From positions 1 to 26,631 of the IMG/VR virus record IMGVR_UViG_3300034062_007299: 26,631 nucleotides of DNA. One strand, 5' to 3'. Shown piece by piece: positions 1 through 7,288 of this stretch. Made by a program: the position numbers and the translations under genes. The notes under the pieces were generated by a model. It was not told the origin of the DNA. It saw nothing but the letters and a program-made list of their open reading frames with translations, and did no database searches. The stretch's first letter is position 1; each line of letters begins with the position of its first letter. Source of the stretch: a virus.

Positions 1-54
1 TAAACTCAAAAAAACTCAAACGCCATGAGTATTATATTTGGAGTCGGGTTGGTG
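1..54. other. Window edge, no gene assigned
   Basis: This is the 54-base stretch downstream of the polymerase C-terminal gene on the minus strand. On that strand an ATG at about position 26 opens only six codons before a stop. A T-rich run follows, but I see no convincing stem, so I do not call a terminator. The next gene presumably starts outside the window. Confidence 0.3.
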
Positions 55-1680
55 TCAAGTGACTGGGATGAAACATTTTTCTACTATAAGACCGTCTTTG
101 GTCTTGCTTTTATTTCCTACAAAAACGAGAATATTCTCAACAAATAAATGATGTTTATATTTAGCTAATTGTTCTGGAAAAAAGACAACAGAATCCAATA
201 CTCCGTACTGATCTTCAATTGTGAGAAAGGCCATTTCTTGTCCTGGATTTTTACCGTTTTTGGTTTTGGTAATATTGATATTACTAATTTCGGCAGCTAA
301 AACAATATTTTCTTTGGTAAAAGTAGTTTTAAATGTTTTACAGTTACAGTTTGACATACTAGTATCATAAGTATCCAGCTTGGAACAGGTTATTGCTGTG
401 CCAAGTAAAGAATTCTCAGAGTCAGATAACCACTCAATTTTATCTAGCAAAGAATATGGAGGTTTATCTATAGACTGAATTAAAGCTTGAATATTAGGTT
501 GCCTATTTTTAGTCACTTTTTTGATTAACAACATAGAACCTAATGCTTCTTTGAGGTTCTTGGGATTGCTTTCTGATATTATTTCCATTAAAAGCTGTAA
601 TTCTTTTTTAGTTAAAGAAGAGCATATATCATATTCAAATAGCATCTCTGTTCTATTCTTTTTTAAATAGTCCAAAGCCCCAGCAGAGATCAATGCTTTA
701 CTTGCTGTTGAATTAATATTGAGCAGTAGTTGAGTTAGGATTTGTAGCCATGTTGCGGTTTTGAGGTCTATTTCTTTTGTTAAGCTTAATATCTTCTTAA
801 AGACAGATTGACCAACCCCTTTGATATCTGTTAATCCAAAATAAATAATCTTATTCTTGAGAATAAAGAATTCGTTTAGATATCGTATATCTGGAATAGA
901 AACAATAATATCCATTTCGGTTGCATTTCTAACCAGCTCTTTTATTTCCTGTTGAGGATCTATTTTGTCTTTAGCAAATCTTAGATATGATGCAAAAAAG
1001 ATTCTTGGGAAGTGTGCTTTCGCATATGCTGACATATAAGCATTAATAGCATATGAAATCGCGTGGGACTTATTAAAACTATATCTCTGAGATTTTTCTA
1101 TCCAACCGAAAATCTCTTCTGCTTCAGATTCGTCAACAATTTTAACCTTTTTTGCTCCCTCAATGAATTTCTTTTTAACCTTAGCCATTTCTTCTGGTTT
1201 CTTTTTCCCAATAGCTTTTCTTAACATATCGGCTTCTTGAAGATCAAATCCCGCAATTTTTTGTGAGATTTGCATAGCCTGTTCTTGGTAGACCATTTCT
1301 GAGTAGGTACTCTTTAAAGATTCTTCAAGAGCAGGATGGAAAAAGTCAATTGACTCAGATCCATTCTTTTTATCTATATAGTGATTAGATACGCTTTTGC
1401 CATCTCTATAGGCTTCCAAACATCCTGGTCTAAGAATACTGATCAGACCAGATAGCTGTTCCATATTTTCTGGTTTAAGCTTACGGGCCATCGTTTGGCC
1501 TAACCTAGACTCTAGCTGAAAACAACCTTTTGTATTTCCTTCTGATATCAGTTCCCATGTTCTTTGGCAATCTAAATTTAGATTCTCTACATTTGGAGTA
1601 AAATCAATTTTAGGGAATTCACCAGACTGAGAAATAACAGGAAATTTACAACCGCAATCAAAAGTATAATACTCAGCCAT
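55..1680 (-). CDS. dnaE (C-terminal part): DNA polymerase III alpha subunit, C-terminal half (split gene)
   Basis: This is the fingers-to-OB half of a bacterial-type replicative polymerase, 541 aa. Residues 54-58 (FQLES), 152-165 (MLRKAIGKKKPEEM) and 202-206 (FNKSH) match DnaE motifs that follow the third catalytic Asp. A helix-hairpin-helix-like segment lies near 283-299 (GLTDIKGVGQ), and the last ~85 residues look like an OB fold. The palm and PHP domains are absent and are encoded at 2552-4417. Together the halves total 1162 aa, close to full-length E. coli DnaE (about 1160 aa). The first ~24 residues, with a CGC motif at 9-11, have no counterpart that I know in intact DnaE. The ATG overlaps the exonuclease stop by 8 bases, implying coupled translation. 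The two halves presumably assemble into one enzyme; that is inference. Confidence 0.93.
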   Translation of the reverse strand: MAEYYTFDCGCKFPVISQSGEFPKIDFTPNVENLNLDCQRTWELISEGNTKGCFQLESRLGQTMARKLKPENMEQLSGLISILRPGCLEAYRDGKSVSNHYIDKKNGSESIDFFHPALEESLKSTYSEMVYQEQAMQISQKIAGFDLQEADMLRKAIGKKKPEEMAKVKKKFIEGAKKVKIVDESEAEEIFGWIEKSQRYSFNKSHAISYAINAYMSAYAKAHFPRIFFASYLRFAKDKIDPQQEIKELVRNATEMDIIVSIPDIRYLNEFFILKNKIIYFGLTDIKGVGQSVFKKILSLTKEIDLKTATWLQILTQLLLNINSTASKALISAGALDYLKKNRTEMLFEYDICSSLTKKELQLLMEIISESNPKNLKEALGSMLLIKKVTKNRQPNIQALIQSIDKPPYSLLDKIEWLSDSENSLLGTAITCSKLDTYDTSMSNCNCKTFKTTFTKENIVLAAEISNINITKTKNGKNPGQEMAFLTIEDQYGVLDSVVFFPEQLAKYKHHLFVENILVFVGNKSKTKDGLIVEKCFIPVT

Positions 1681-2371
1681 TTGCTGTACACGATCCTTTA
1701 AATTTTACCTTAGATGATGTGTTCCTAAATAGTCTCATAAACCTAATCAAAAGCTCTGCTGTGTCTTTAACATCTTTAAGAGCATCATGTGAACCTTCTT
1801 TGCTTAAACCAAAGTAATCTCTTACATGGTCTAGTGTGTAATTTTTGAGTTCGTTATTACCTTCGAACCAATAAAATACAACATTCATTAAATCCACAAC
1901 GTCTCTTGGATAAAAAAGACTGGATTTTCCTTCCTTATTGATGTTCTTATATTTCTGACTTAATCTATCTATGATTTTTAAGTCGAATCTGTTAATATTA
2001 TATCCAGCAGCAATAGGGGCACTAAAGCAAGATTTTCTATCGGACCTTGTATGATACATATCTAGGTAAGATACAAACATCTTCCATCCATGCTCTTGTT
2101 TCTGATAAGAATGCCAATCTGATAGAATCTTGTCTTTAGCGCACCCCCTTACTTTGGCATGAAAATCAAGAACATCGCTATCTTCATAGGCGTATTCTTC
2201 TTTTTCTTCCAAAGCTGCTGGTTTTAGTGTGATATTAAACTCTGAATCTTTCACTATTTCTAATCTAAAAGGATCTATAATCACAGCAGCAATTTGTACT
2301 GGACTACAGACATCTGGATTAGAACCATCTGTCTCTAAATCGAACACACAAAATTTTTGAAAATTAGCCAT
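1673..2371 (-). CDS. dnaQ-like: DnaQ-like DEDDh 3'-5' exonuclease (proofreading)
   Basis: This is a 232-aa exonuclease of the RNase H-like DEDD superfamily. The five expected catalytic residues are visible: D11 and E13 in FDLETDG, D130 in GYNINRFDLK, and H195 and D200 in SHDALKD. That is the DEDDh pattern of PolIII epsilon and phage proofreading subunits. It lies between the two halves of the polymerase alpha subunit and overlaps both neighbouring genes by 8 bases, so it is very likely made with the polymerase and edits for it. A clamp-binding motif is not obvious. A general DNA-processing exonuclease is the alternative, but the location favours proofreading. Confidence 0.92.
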   Translation of the reverse strand: MANFQKFCVFDLETDGSNPDVCSPVQIAAVIIDPFRLEIVKDSEFNITLKPAALEEKEEYAYEDSDVLDFHAKVRGCAKDKILSDWHSYQKQEHGWKMFVSYLDMYHTRSDRKSCFSAPIAAGYNINRFDLKIIDRLSQKYKNINKEGKSSLFYPRDVVDLMNVVFYWFEGNNELKNYTLDHVRDYFGLSKEGSHDALKDVKDTAELLIRFMRLFRNTSSKVKFKGSCTANG

Positions 2372-2549
2372 TGGTTTCCACTGTTACTAGGGTATTTCCT
2401 GGGAAAAAAGTCTTCTCGTTACTGTTAGCCGAAGCAGTTGCGTTGATCGACTTGCAACAACTAACTTTAACTTCTACTGCTTTAACATATTGTACGCCAT
2501 TTACCATAAACTTATCACCTACTGCTAATTGACTGAACTGTTTCTCCAT
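2364..2549 (-). CDS. Small conserved-looking protein between polymerase halves
   Basis: This is a 61-aa protein that I cannot assign to a named family. It reads like a small beta-rich fold: GDKFMVNGVQYVK near the start, a Cys-Cys pair at SCCKS and a closing FFPGNTLVTV strand. The gene starts two bases after the stop of the polymerase N-terminal gene, behind a good Shine-Dalgarno sequence (GGAG, 7-base spacing), and overlaps the exonuclease start by 8 bases. Tight packing and the ribosome site support a real gene. A role as polymerase accessory or bridge is suggested only by position. There is no signal peptide or membrane segment. Confidence 0.75.
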   Translation of the reverse strand: MEKQFSQLAVGDKFMVNGVQYVKAVEVKVSCCKSINATASANSNEKTFFPGNTLVTVETNG

Positions 2550-2551
2550 AA

Positions 2552-4417
2552 TTATTCTCCATTTTTAAGGATATCTGTTATAGTCATAATTTTATCCAAC
2601 ATAGCTATACCAAGAATATCAAATTTAATCACGCCAAGGCTTTCTAAATCTTGCATCTCCATACCAGCAATCGACTGCTTGTTCTTAGAATCATATATCA
2701 TAGGACAAACAAGTTTTAGATTTTCGCTACTAATAACTACACCAGCAGCATGTTTCGATTGGTTAGATTTTGTTCCTTCTAAACGTATAGCTTGTTCAAA
2801 TCTTTTAGCAAGAGGGCCTGCTAGTGTATTGTCTTCAGATATATAGCACCATTCTTTGAGTTTGTCAACATTATTTTCTAAGGCCCATCGAATAATTGAT
2901 GCTTCTCCAGTATCTTCTTTCATCTCTTGTAGTTCGTCTGCAATTTTAGCTTCATCCGGAATGTATTTAGTTATACGGTTCATTTCGTCGAAACTAATAT
3001 TACCATAGACTCTTAATACTTCTTTTAGGGCTCCTCGACCCTTCATAGTATTAAATGTAATCATTTGAGATACTTTATCGTGACCATACTTGTTTTTAAT
3101 ATATGAGATAATCTGTTCTCTTTTATTAATGGGTACGTCAACATCAATATCTGGCATAGAGATATGGTCTGATGTGTTTCTACCAGCATTATAAAATCTT
3201 TCAAAGATCAAATCATACTTTATAGGATTGATAGACGTGATTCCGATTAGATATGATACTAAACATCCAGCAGCAGAACCTCTACCCGGACCCGGCAACC
3301 AACCCTTAGATCTAACGAGATTAACAATATCTTGCACAATTAAAAAGTAACTAGATAATCCGGCACCTTGTAAGATTTCTAGTTCAAATTTGATTCTATC
3401 TACATACTGTTGATGGTCTTCTTTAGCTATTTGCTTATCTATTTTTTCTCTCCATCCTTTACGACATAGTTCTCTTAGATATTCGTCGGGATTAAAGTTT
3501 GGCGGACATTTAAATTCTGGAAGAAGAGGTTTGTGTAGAATATCGTATTCTTCACATAATGAATTTACATAGTTAGTATTTTCTATTTCTTCGTCTGTAT
3601 GTAGACTTGCCATTTCTTCTGGACTTAGAATATGGAAATTATCTGACTTAAAAAAACAATCCATAGCTACAGATTCATCGTTAAGAATTTTTTTATTGAC
3701 ATCAATTAGTGTTGTTTTAAGATTATTACATAGTAATATGCGTTGATCAATAGCGTCTTCTTTTTCACAATAATGGGCATCTGGAGTACAGATTACTTTA
3801 GTATTAGTTATTTGACCAAGCCTTCTAATATGCTCTGTCATTTCTATTTGTTCTTTAGAATACTCTCTATCCATTAGTTGTGCTTCTAGAAAGAAATTGT
3901 CTTGACCAAAAATATCTTTCATTTGAGCAATGAATTCTGTGCCAGACTTTTCTATGGAATCTGTGGATTCTTGAATTAGATTAGCTAGACTGGATCCCAA
4001 ATGACCACAAAATCCTATAATATTACCATCTAATAGCTTGGATAGTGTTTTAAAGTCTAGTCTTGGCTTATGATAAAAGTTAGATTCTGAGTTAGATTCT
4101 GAAACAATATTAATCAAGGTTTTCCACCCAGCATAGTTTTTAGCCAAAACTAAAAAGTGACTTAGTTTGCTATTTTCTTTGACTTTTAATGAACTATTGT
4201 CTTTAGAAATATATAGCTCACAACCTAGTATTGGTTTTATCTTTTGTTTCTTAAGTGCTTGATAAAACTGTACTGTTCCAGAAATAGATCCATGATCAGT
4301 AATAGCACAAGATTGAACTCCAATTTTAGCACATCTAGTTGCTATTTGAGCTGGCTTACTAAGACCATCCATAAGACTATAATGAGAATGTACATGCAAA
4401 GGGATGTATTGTTTCAT
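2552..4417 (-). CDS. dnaE (N-terminal part): DNA polymerase III alpha subunit, N-terminal half (PHP + palm)
   Basis: This 621-aa protein is the PHP-plus-palm half of a C-family replicative polymerase. The PHP domain shows an apparently complete metal-ligand set: H8, H10, D17, H42, E67, H139, D213 and H215. The polymerase core has GPGRGSAAGCLVSYL at 376-390, the catalytic PDIDVD at 422-427 and the third catalytic Asp at D600 in KFDILG. The protein then stops at residue 621, just before the DnaE segment that leads into FQLES; the remainder is encoded at 55-1680. I chose the ATG at 4417 because it makes an ATGA overlap with the upstream nuclease gene and puts LHVHSHYS at the usual PHP position. 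A longer frame to 4549 would add 44 non-conserved residues inside the nuclease gene. I see no intein sequence at the C-terminus. Confidence 0.95.
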   Translation of the reverse strand: MKQYIPLHVHSHYSLMDGLSKPAQIATRCAKIGVQSCAITDHGSISGTVQFYQALKKQKIKPILGCELYISKDNSSLKVKENSKLSHFLVLAKNYAGWKTLINIVSESNSESNFYHKPRLDFKTLSKLLDGNIIGFCGHLGSSLANLIQESTDSIEKSGTEFIAQMKDIFGQDNFFLEAQLMDREYSKEQIEMTEHIRRLGQITNTKVICTPDAHYCEKEDAIDQRILLCNNLKTTLIDVNKKILNDESVAMDCFFKSDNFHILSPEEMASLHTDEEIENTNYVNSLCEEYDILHKPLLPEFKCPPNFNPDEYLRELCRKGWREKIDKQIAKEDHQQYVDRIKFELEILQGAGLSSYFLIVQDIVNLVRSKGWLPGPGRGSAAGCLVSYLIGITSINPIKYDLIFERFYNAGRNTSDHISMPDIDVDVPINKREQIISYIKNKYGHDKVSQMITFNTMKGRGALKEVLRVYGNISFDEMNRITKYIPDEAKIADELQEMKEDTGEASIIRWALENNVDKLKEWCYISEDNTLAGPLAKRFEQAIRLEGTKSNQSKHAAGVVISSENLKLVCPMIYDSKNKQSIAGMEMQDLESLGVIKFDILGIAMLDKIMTITDILKNGE

Positions 4418-5451
4418 GTTCCGGGAGCTTTGTATGATCCAAAGGAGTGATTCGGGTGCTTGTATAGCCCTATAGTAGCGTCGATTCCATATAAGTCTAG
4501 ATCGTGTTTTATTTGTTCGCACTTTGTCATGGTCGTGTCCTTTGAGCACAACTGACCATTTCTATACTCGATAACAGGTTCGATACTAGTATTAGCAAAA
4601 GTAGTCTTACCAAAATGACACAGTTTACTACACATCCAAGACTTATTAAGTTTAGGTTTAGTAGTTTGTTTTATTATATCAAATTTTCTACGAAGTATAT
4701 TTTCTGTTTCAGCAATATCGCTATCATGAAAACAAATAGAAAAAGGTCCACCATCATTAATAAAATAGATAGAGAATATAATGTTTTTAATATCAGGATA
4801 TAAGTGTTTAATGGCATAGTGGTAAATTCTTAGTTGTGGATCGTTCTCAAGCTTTTCTTGGGTTTTTTCTTGTCCCGTTGCCCAGTCTAATCTTTTACCT
4901 GTTTTCCAGTCAATTACCTCGATAGTATCTTTATTAACAAGAGTTATTAAATCAATAGTACCTTTCATGGCCAAATTACCCTCTAATACAGAACCGTCTG
5001 TAAGATTATAAGAGTATTTAGACCATGGTTTTTTTATTTCAAAATCAAAATGTTGTTCTGGCATTAAAATATTACGATTTCTAGGATCAAACATGCCATT
5101 ATTTAATTCGATTGCCTTATAAACCCAGGAATGACAATCCTTATAGTCTTTAGGTGCCCACTTGTGATGCGGAGATCTCTCTGTGTAGTGCTTGTATACT
5201 TTTTGTGTGATAGTATCCAGATTATAATTATTCACATCAATATGGCCAACTACATCATCGTCTATTTCGGTCATACCGTCTTGCTGTCCTTTTTTAATGA
5301 CAGCTAAAATTTCTAAAACCTTATGGACAATAGTTCCTTTATCGGCCTTTTGACCAGACGGACCTCTCCATCCAAGAACATATTCAATAAAATATTGTTG
5401 CTCACAAAGACTGTGGGTATTATATGAACTACTTCGAAAGTATGTGATTAT
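4414..5451 (-). CDS. Cas4/RecB-like PD-(D/E)XK nuclease with apparent ATA start
   Basis: This is a 345-aa exonuclease-type protein of the RecB/Cas4 branch of the PD-(D/E)XK superfamily. Motifs in order: FRSSSYNTHSLC (5-16), GTIVH with H43, GTID with D167, IDWKTGK with D181 and K183, and Q206/Y210 in DPQLRIYHY. C16 with C274 and C278 could be part of an iron-sulfur cluster, but a complete four-Cys set is not certain. The first ATG (5274) is 59 codons inside this conserved sequence. No ATG, GTG or TTG occurs in frame upstream before the stop near 5512. A strong Shine-Dalgarno (AGGAG) precedes ATT-ATA-ATC, and I choose ATA at 5451 because a G there would give the ATGA overlap common in this operon. 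The stop overlaps the polymerase start. The likely role is recombination or DNA end processing. Confidence 0.88.
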   Translation of the reverse strand: MITYFRSSSYNTHSLCEQQYFIEYVLGWRGPSGQKADKGTIVHKVLEILAVIKKGQQDGMTEIDDDVVGHIDVNNYNLDTITQKVYKHYTERSPHHKWAPKDYKDCHSWVYKAIELNNGMFDPRNRNILMPEQHFDFEIKKPWSKYSYNLTDGSVLEGNLAMKGTIDLITLVNKDTIEVIDWKTGKRLDWATGQEKTQEKLENDPQLRIYHYAIKHLYPDIKNIIFSIYFINDGGPFSICFHDSDIAETENILRRKFDIIKQTTKPKLNKSWMCSKLCHFGKTTFANTSIEPVIEYRNGQLCSKDTTMTKCEQIKHDLDLYGIDATIGLYKHPNHSFGSYKAPGT

Positions 5452-6176
5452 AATTTTAGTATCTCCTCTAAAATATTTTTGGTTTCTGTTAGTTGTTCTA
5501 ATATGGACATATTATCATTATTTAATACAAAATCAAAATTTGTCCAATTATAATTTTCTGGATCTAAGATGGTTTCGCTAATGTGGTCAGAATGATGCAA
5601 ATCTCTTGAAAGTCTCAGAATTTTACCATTATTATTTTTAACTATGTCTACTTCATTTGGAAATCTGCAGTCTGTAATAATAGCTAACTCTGGTTTATCT
5701 TTCTTTATTTTAGTAATCGTAGCTTCCACCCAAACGTCTGGTTTAATTTTACGAAATACGTCGGTTCCTATATATTGTAAAATATCTCTGGCTGATAGAC
5801 ACTTACCGTCTAATTGAAGGTTCGTTGGCGCATTTTTTTCTTCATCAGAACCATAACATTGATCATAGGTTAATCCAAGAATATTCATACAAATATCCCT
5901 CTTCAAGACATCTGCAAAATTATATATCTTAATATATGGAGCTAATTTTTCAAACACTTGGGAAATAATATAGTCGTTATTACCATAATGATTGGTAGGA
6001 TCAAATACTCCAGCATAATTAGTATCCCCCAATAAATCAGATACTATAATTTGTCCATACTCGTTGATATATACTTTATTGGATATGCCAAGATTAGACA
6101 TATAGATAGAGTATATAAAATTTCCAGTAGTACTTTTACCGGACTGTTTTCTTCCAGATATTCCTAATATTAGCAT
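5448..6176 (-). CDS. Deoxynucleoside monophosphate kinase (T4 gp1-like)
   Basis: This is a 242-aa P-loop kinase, the same size as phage T4 gp1, which phosphorylates dNMPs to dNDPs using ATP. The Walker A motif is GRKQSGKS at residues 8-15. A segment near residue 140 (GTDVFRKIKPDVWVEA) and the following IITDCRFPNE are typical of phage dNMP kinases and probably belong to the acceptor-nucleotide site. Its ATG overlaps the primase stop, and its TAA overlaps the ATA start proposed for the nuclease gene. With the dCMP deaminase and NrdJ upstream it completes a phage dNTP supply line. A different P-loop nucleotide kinase is possible but less likely. Confidence 0.88.
   Translation of the reverse strand: MLILGISGRKQSGKSTTGNFIYSIYMSNLGISNKVYINEYGQIIVSDLLGDTNYAGVFDPTNHYGNNDYIISQVFEKLAPYIKIYNFADVLKRDICMNILGLTYDQCYGSDEEKNAPTNLQLDGKCLSARDILQYIGTDVFRKIKPDVWVEATITKIKKDKPELAIITDCRFPNEVDIVKNNNGKILRLSRDLHHSDHISETILDPENYNWTNFDFVLNNDNMSILEQLTETKNILEEILKL
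5461..5469 (-). promoter_or_regulatory. Shine-Dalgarno for the ATA-started nuclease gene
   Basis: The minus strand reads AGAGGAGAT inside the end of the dNMP kinase gene. It is 8 bases before an ATT and 11 before an ATA codon of the nuclease frame, and no normal start codon follows within range. This site decides that translation begins at ATT/ATA rather than at the ATG 177 bases downstream. Confidence 0.6.
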
Positions 6177-7288
6177 TTGATATGGCTTTCAATTAATGGT
6201 TTAATATCTTTTATTACTTTTTCCAAAGGCATTTCTGCAACATCTGGATAGTCGGTGAGTTGAATATGTTTAACATTATACGTTCTTTGACATTTTTGTA
6301 GAATCTGATCTGCTGCTTTTTTACCAGCTTCGTCGTTATCCATTAAGGTTACAATAGTCATAGCGCCAGAAATATCAAGAAGCATTTTTTGTTTATCTCC
6401 CAACGAAGAACCAAATATAGCAACAGAGTTGTGTATTCCTGCTTCTTCAAGTCTCCATACATTACCAGGGCTTTCCACCAAAACTACTCCACCGAGTGCT
6501 TTAATGTGTTCTTTAGCATACCAGAAATTATACAAAGATTCATTAGCAGAAAATCCTTTGCTGTGTCTCCATTTTGGGTTTTCATTATTAATTGTTCGCC
6601 CAGTACATCCTATCATATGCTTATGGTCTTGATCATAGATCGGAACCACAGCTCTGTTGTACATCTCTCTGCCGCTAGTTGTACATTCTCCAACATCGTA
6701 TTTTGTTAGAATCTTCTTGCTAAAGTTCCTAGTTTGAAAATAAGACGATGGGATTTGTAAAGACTTCACCACTGTTGAACGAGCTATTTGATTGGTAGCT
6801 TTGGTATTATTCTTGGTGATATAGTTAACGGTATTAACAAATGTATGTTTTTCTTGATCTTTTTTAGGTGTAGATATTGCACGAACGTTGTGATTACTAA
6901 ATTGTACAGCATACTCTACGGCTTCATTAAAAGATATCATATCATCGCCTGGTTTTGTCCAGTTTTTTTTGATTCTGGATAAACATCCACGTATAAAACC
7001 AATAATAGAAGATTTAAAAACACCCTCACATTGATGTGTTCTACATTTCCAGTTTCCTCTATAAGAATCTCCTTGGTAATAAAGATTAAAAGCAGAAGCA
7101 TTATCCCCACTGTGAATGGGGCATGGCATAATAACCATTTTATCAAGAATCTTATAGTCTTCAATACCCAAAGTAATTAACAAATTTTCTATGTCATCAC
7201 AAACAGCATCAGACAATTCTTTTAACTGATACTGATTATACGAAGGGAATGTCTTCTTTATTATTTTCGTCATCAACGATAAATCCAT
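6170..7288 (-). CDS. dnaG-like: DNA primase with CHC2 zinc finger and Toprim domain
   Basis: This 372-aa primase synthesises RNA primers at the fork. The N-terminal zinc-binding element is C56-x2-H59, then C82 and C87 with H85 between them (CPIH ... CRTHQC). The Toprim domain begins near residue 266 (GVVLVESPGNVWR, with E272 as the catalytic Glu) and carries the acidic pair D317/D319 in LMDNDEAGK. It is shorter than bacterial DnaG (about 580 aa) and lacks a clear C-terminal helicase-binding domain, as is common in phages. It directly follows the helicase gene and overlaps it. The ATG at 7288 is used here; an in-frame ATG at 7273 is equally possible because neither has a strong ribosome site. 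Confidence 0.92.
   Translation of the reverse strand: MDLSLMTKIIKKTFPSYNQYQLKELSDAVCDDIENLLITLGIEDYKILDKMVIMPCPIHSGDNASAFNLYYQGDSYRGNWKCRTHQCEGVFKSSIIGFIRGCLSRIKKNWTKPGDDMISFNEAVEYAVQFSNHNVRAISTPKKDQEKHTFVNTVNYITKNNTKATNQIARSTVVKSLQIPSSYFQTRNFSKKILTKYDVGECTTSGREMYNRAVVPIYDQDHKHMIGCTGRTINNENPKWRHSKGFSANESLYNFWYAKEHIKALGGVVLVESPGNVWRLEEAGIHNSVAIFGSSLGDKQKMLLDISGAMTIVTLMDNDEAGKKAADQILQKCQRTYNVKHIQLTDYPDVAEMPLEKVIKDIKPLIESHIKC

Noticed and set aside
2529-2846. Plus-strand open frames throughout, such as this one
   Set aside because: They lie opposite strong minus-strand genes, have no recognisable motifs and no consistent ribosome sites.
55-4417. Split-intein explanation for the polymerase fracture
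   Set aside because: Neither the N-half C-terminus nor the C-half N-terminus has the Cys-start block of about 100 residues or the His-Asn end expected of an intein half.
4418-4549. Longer polymerase N-half start upstream of 4417
   Set aside because: It would add 44 non-conserved residues inside the nuclease gene; the ATGA overlap at 4417 and the PHP motif position favour the shorter start.
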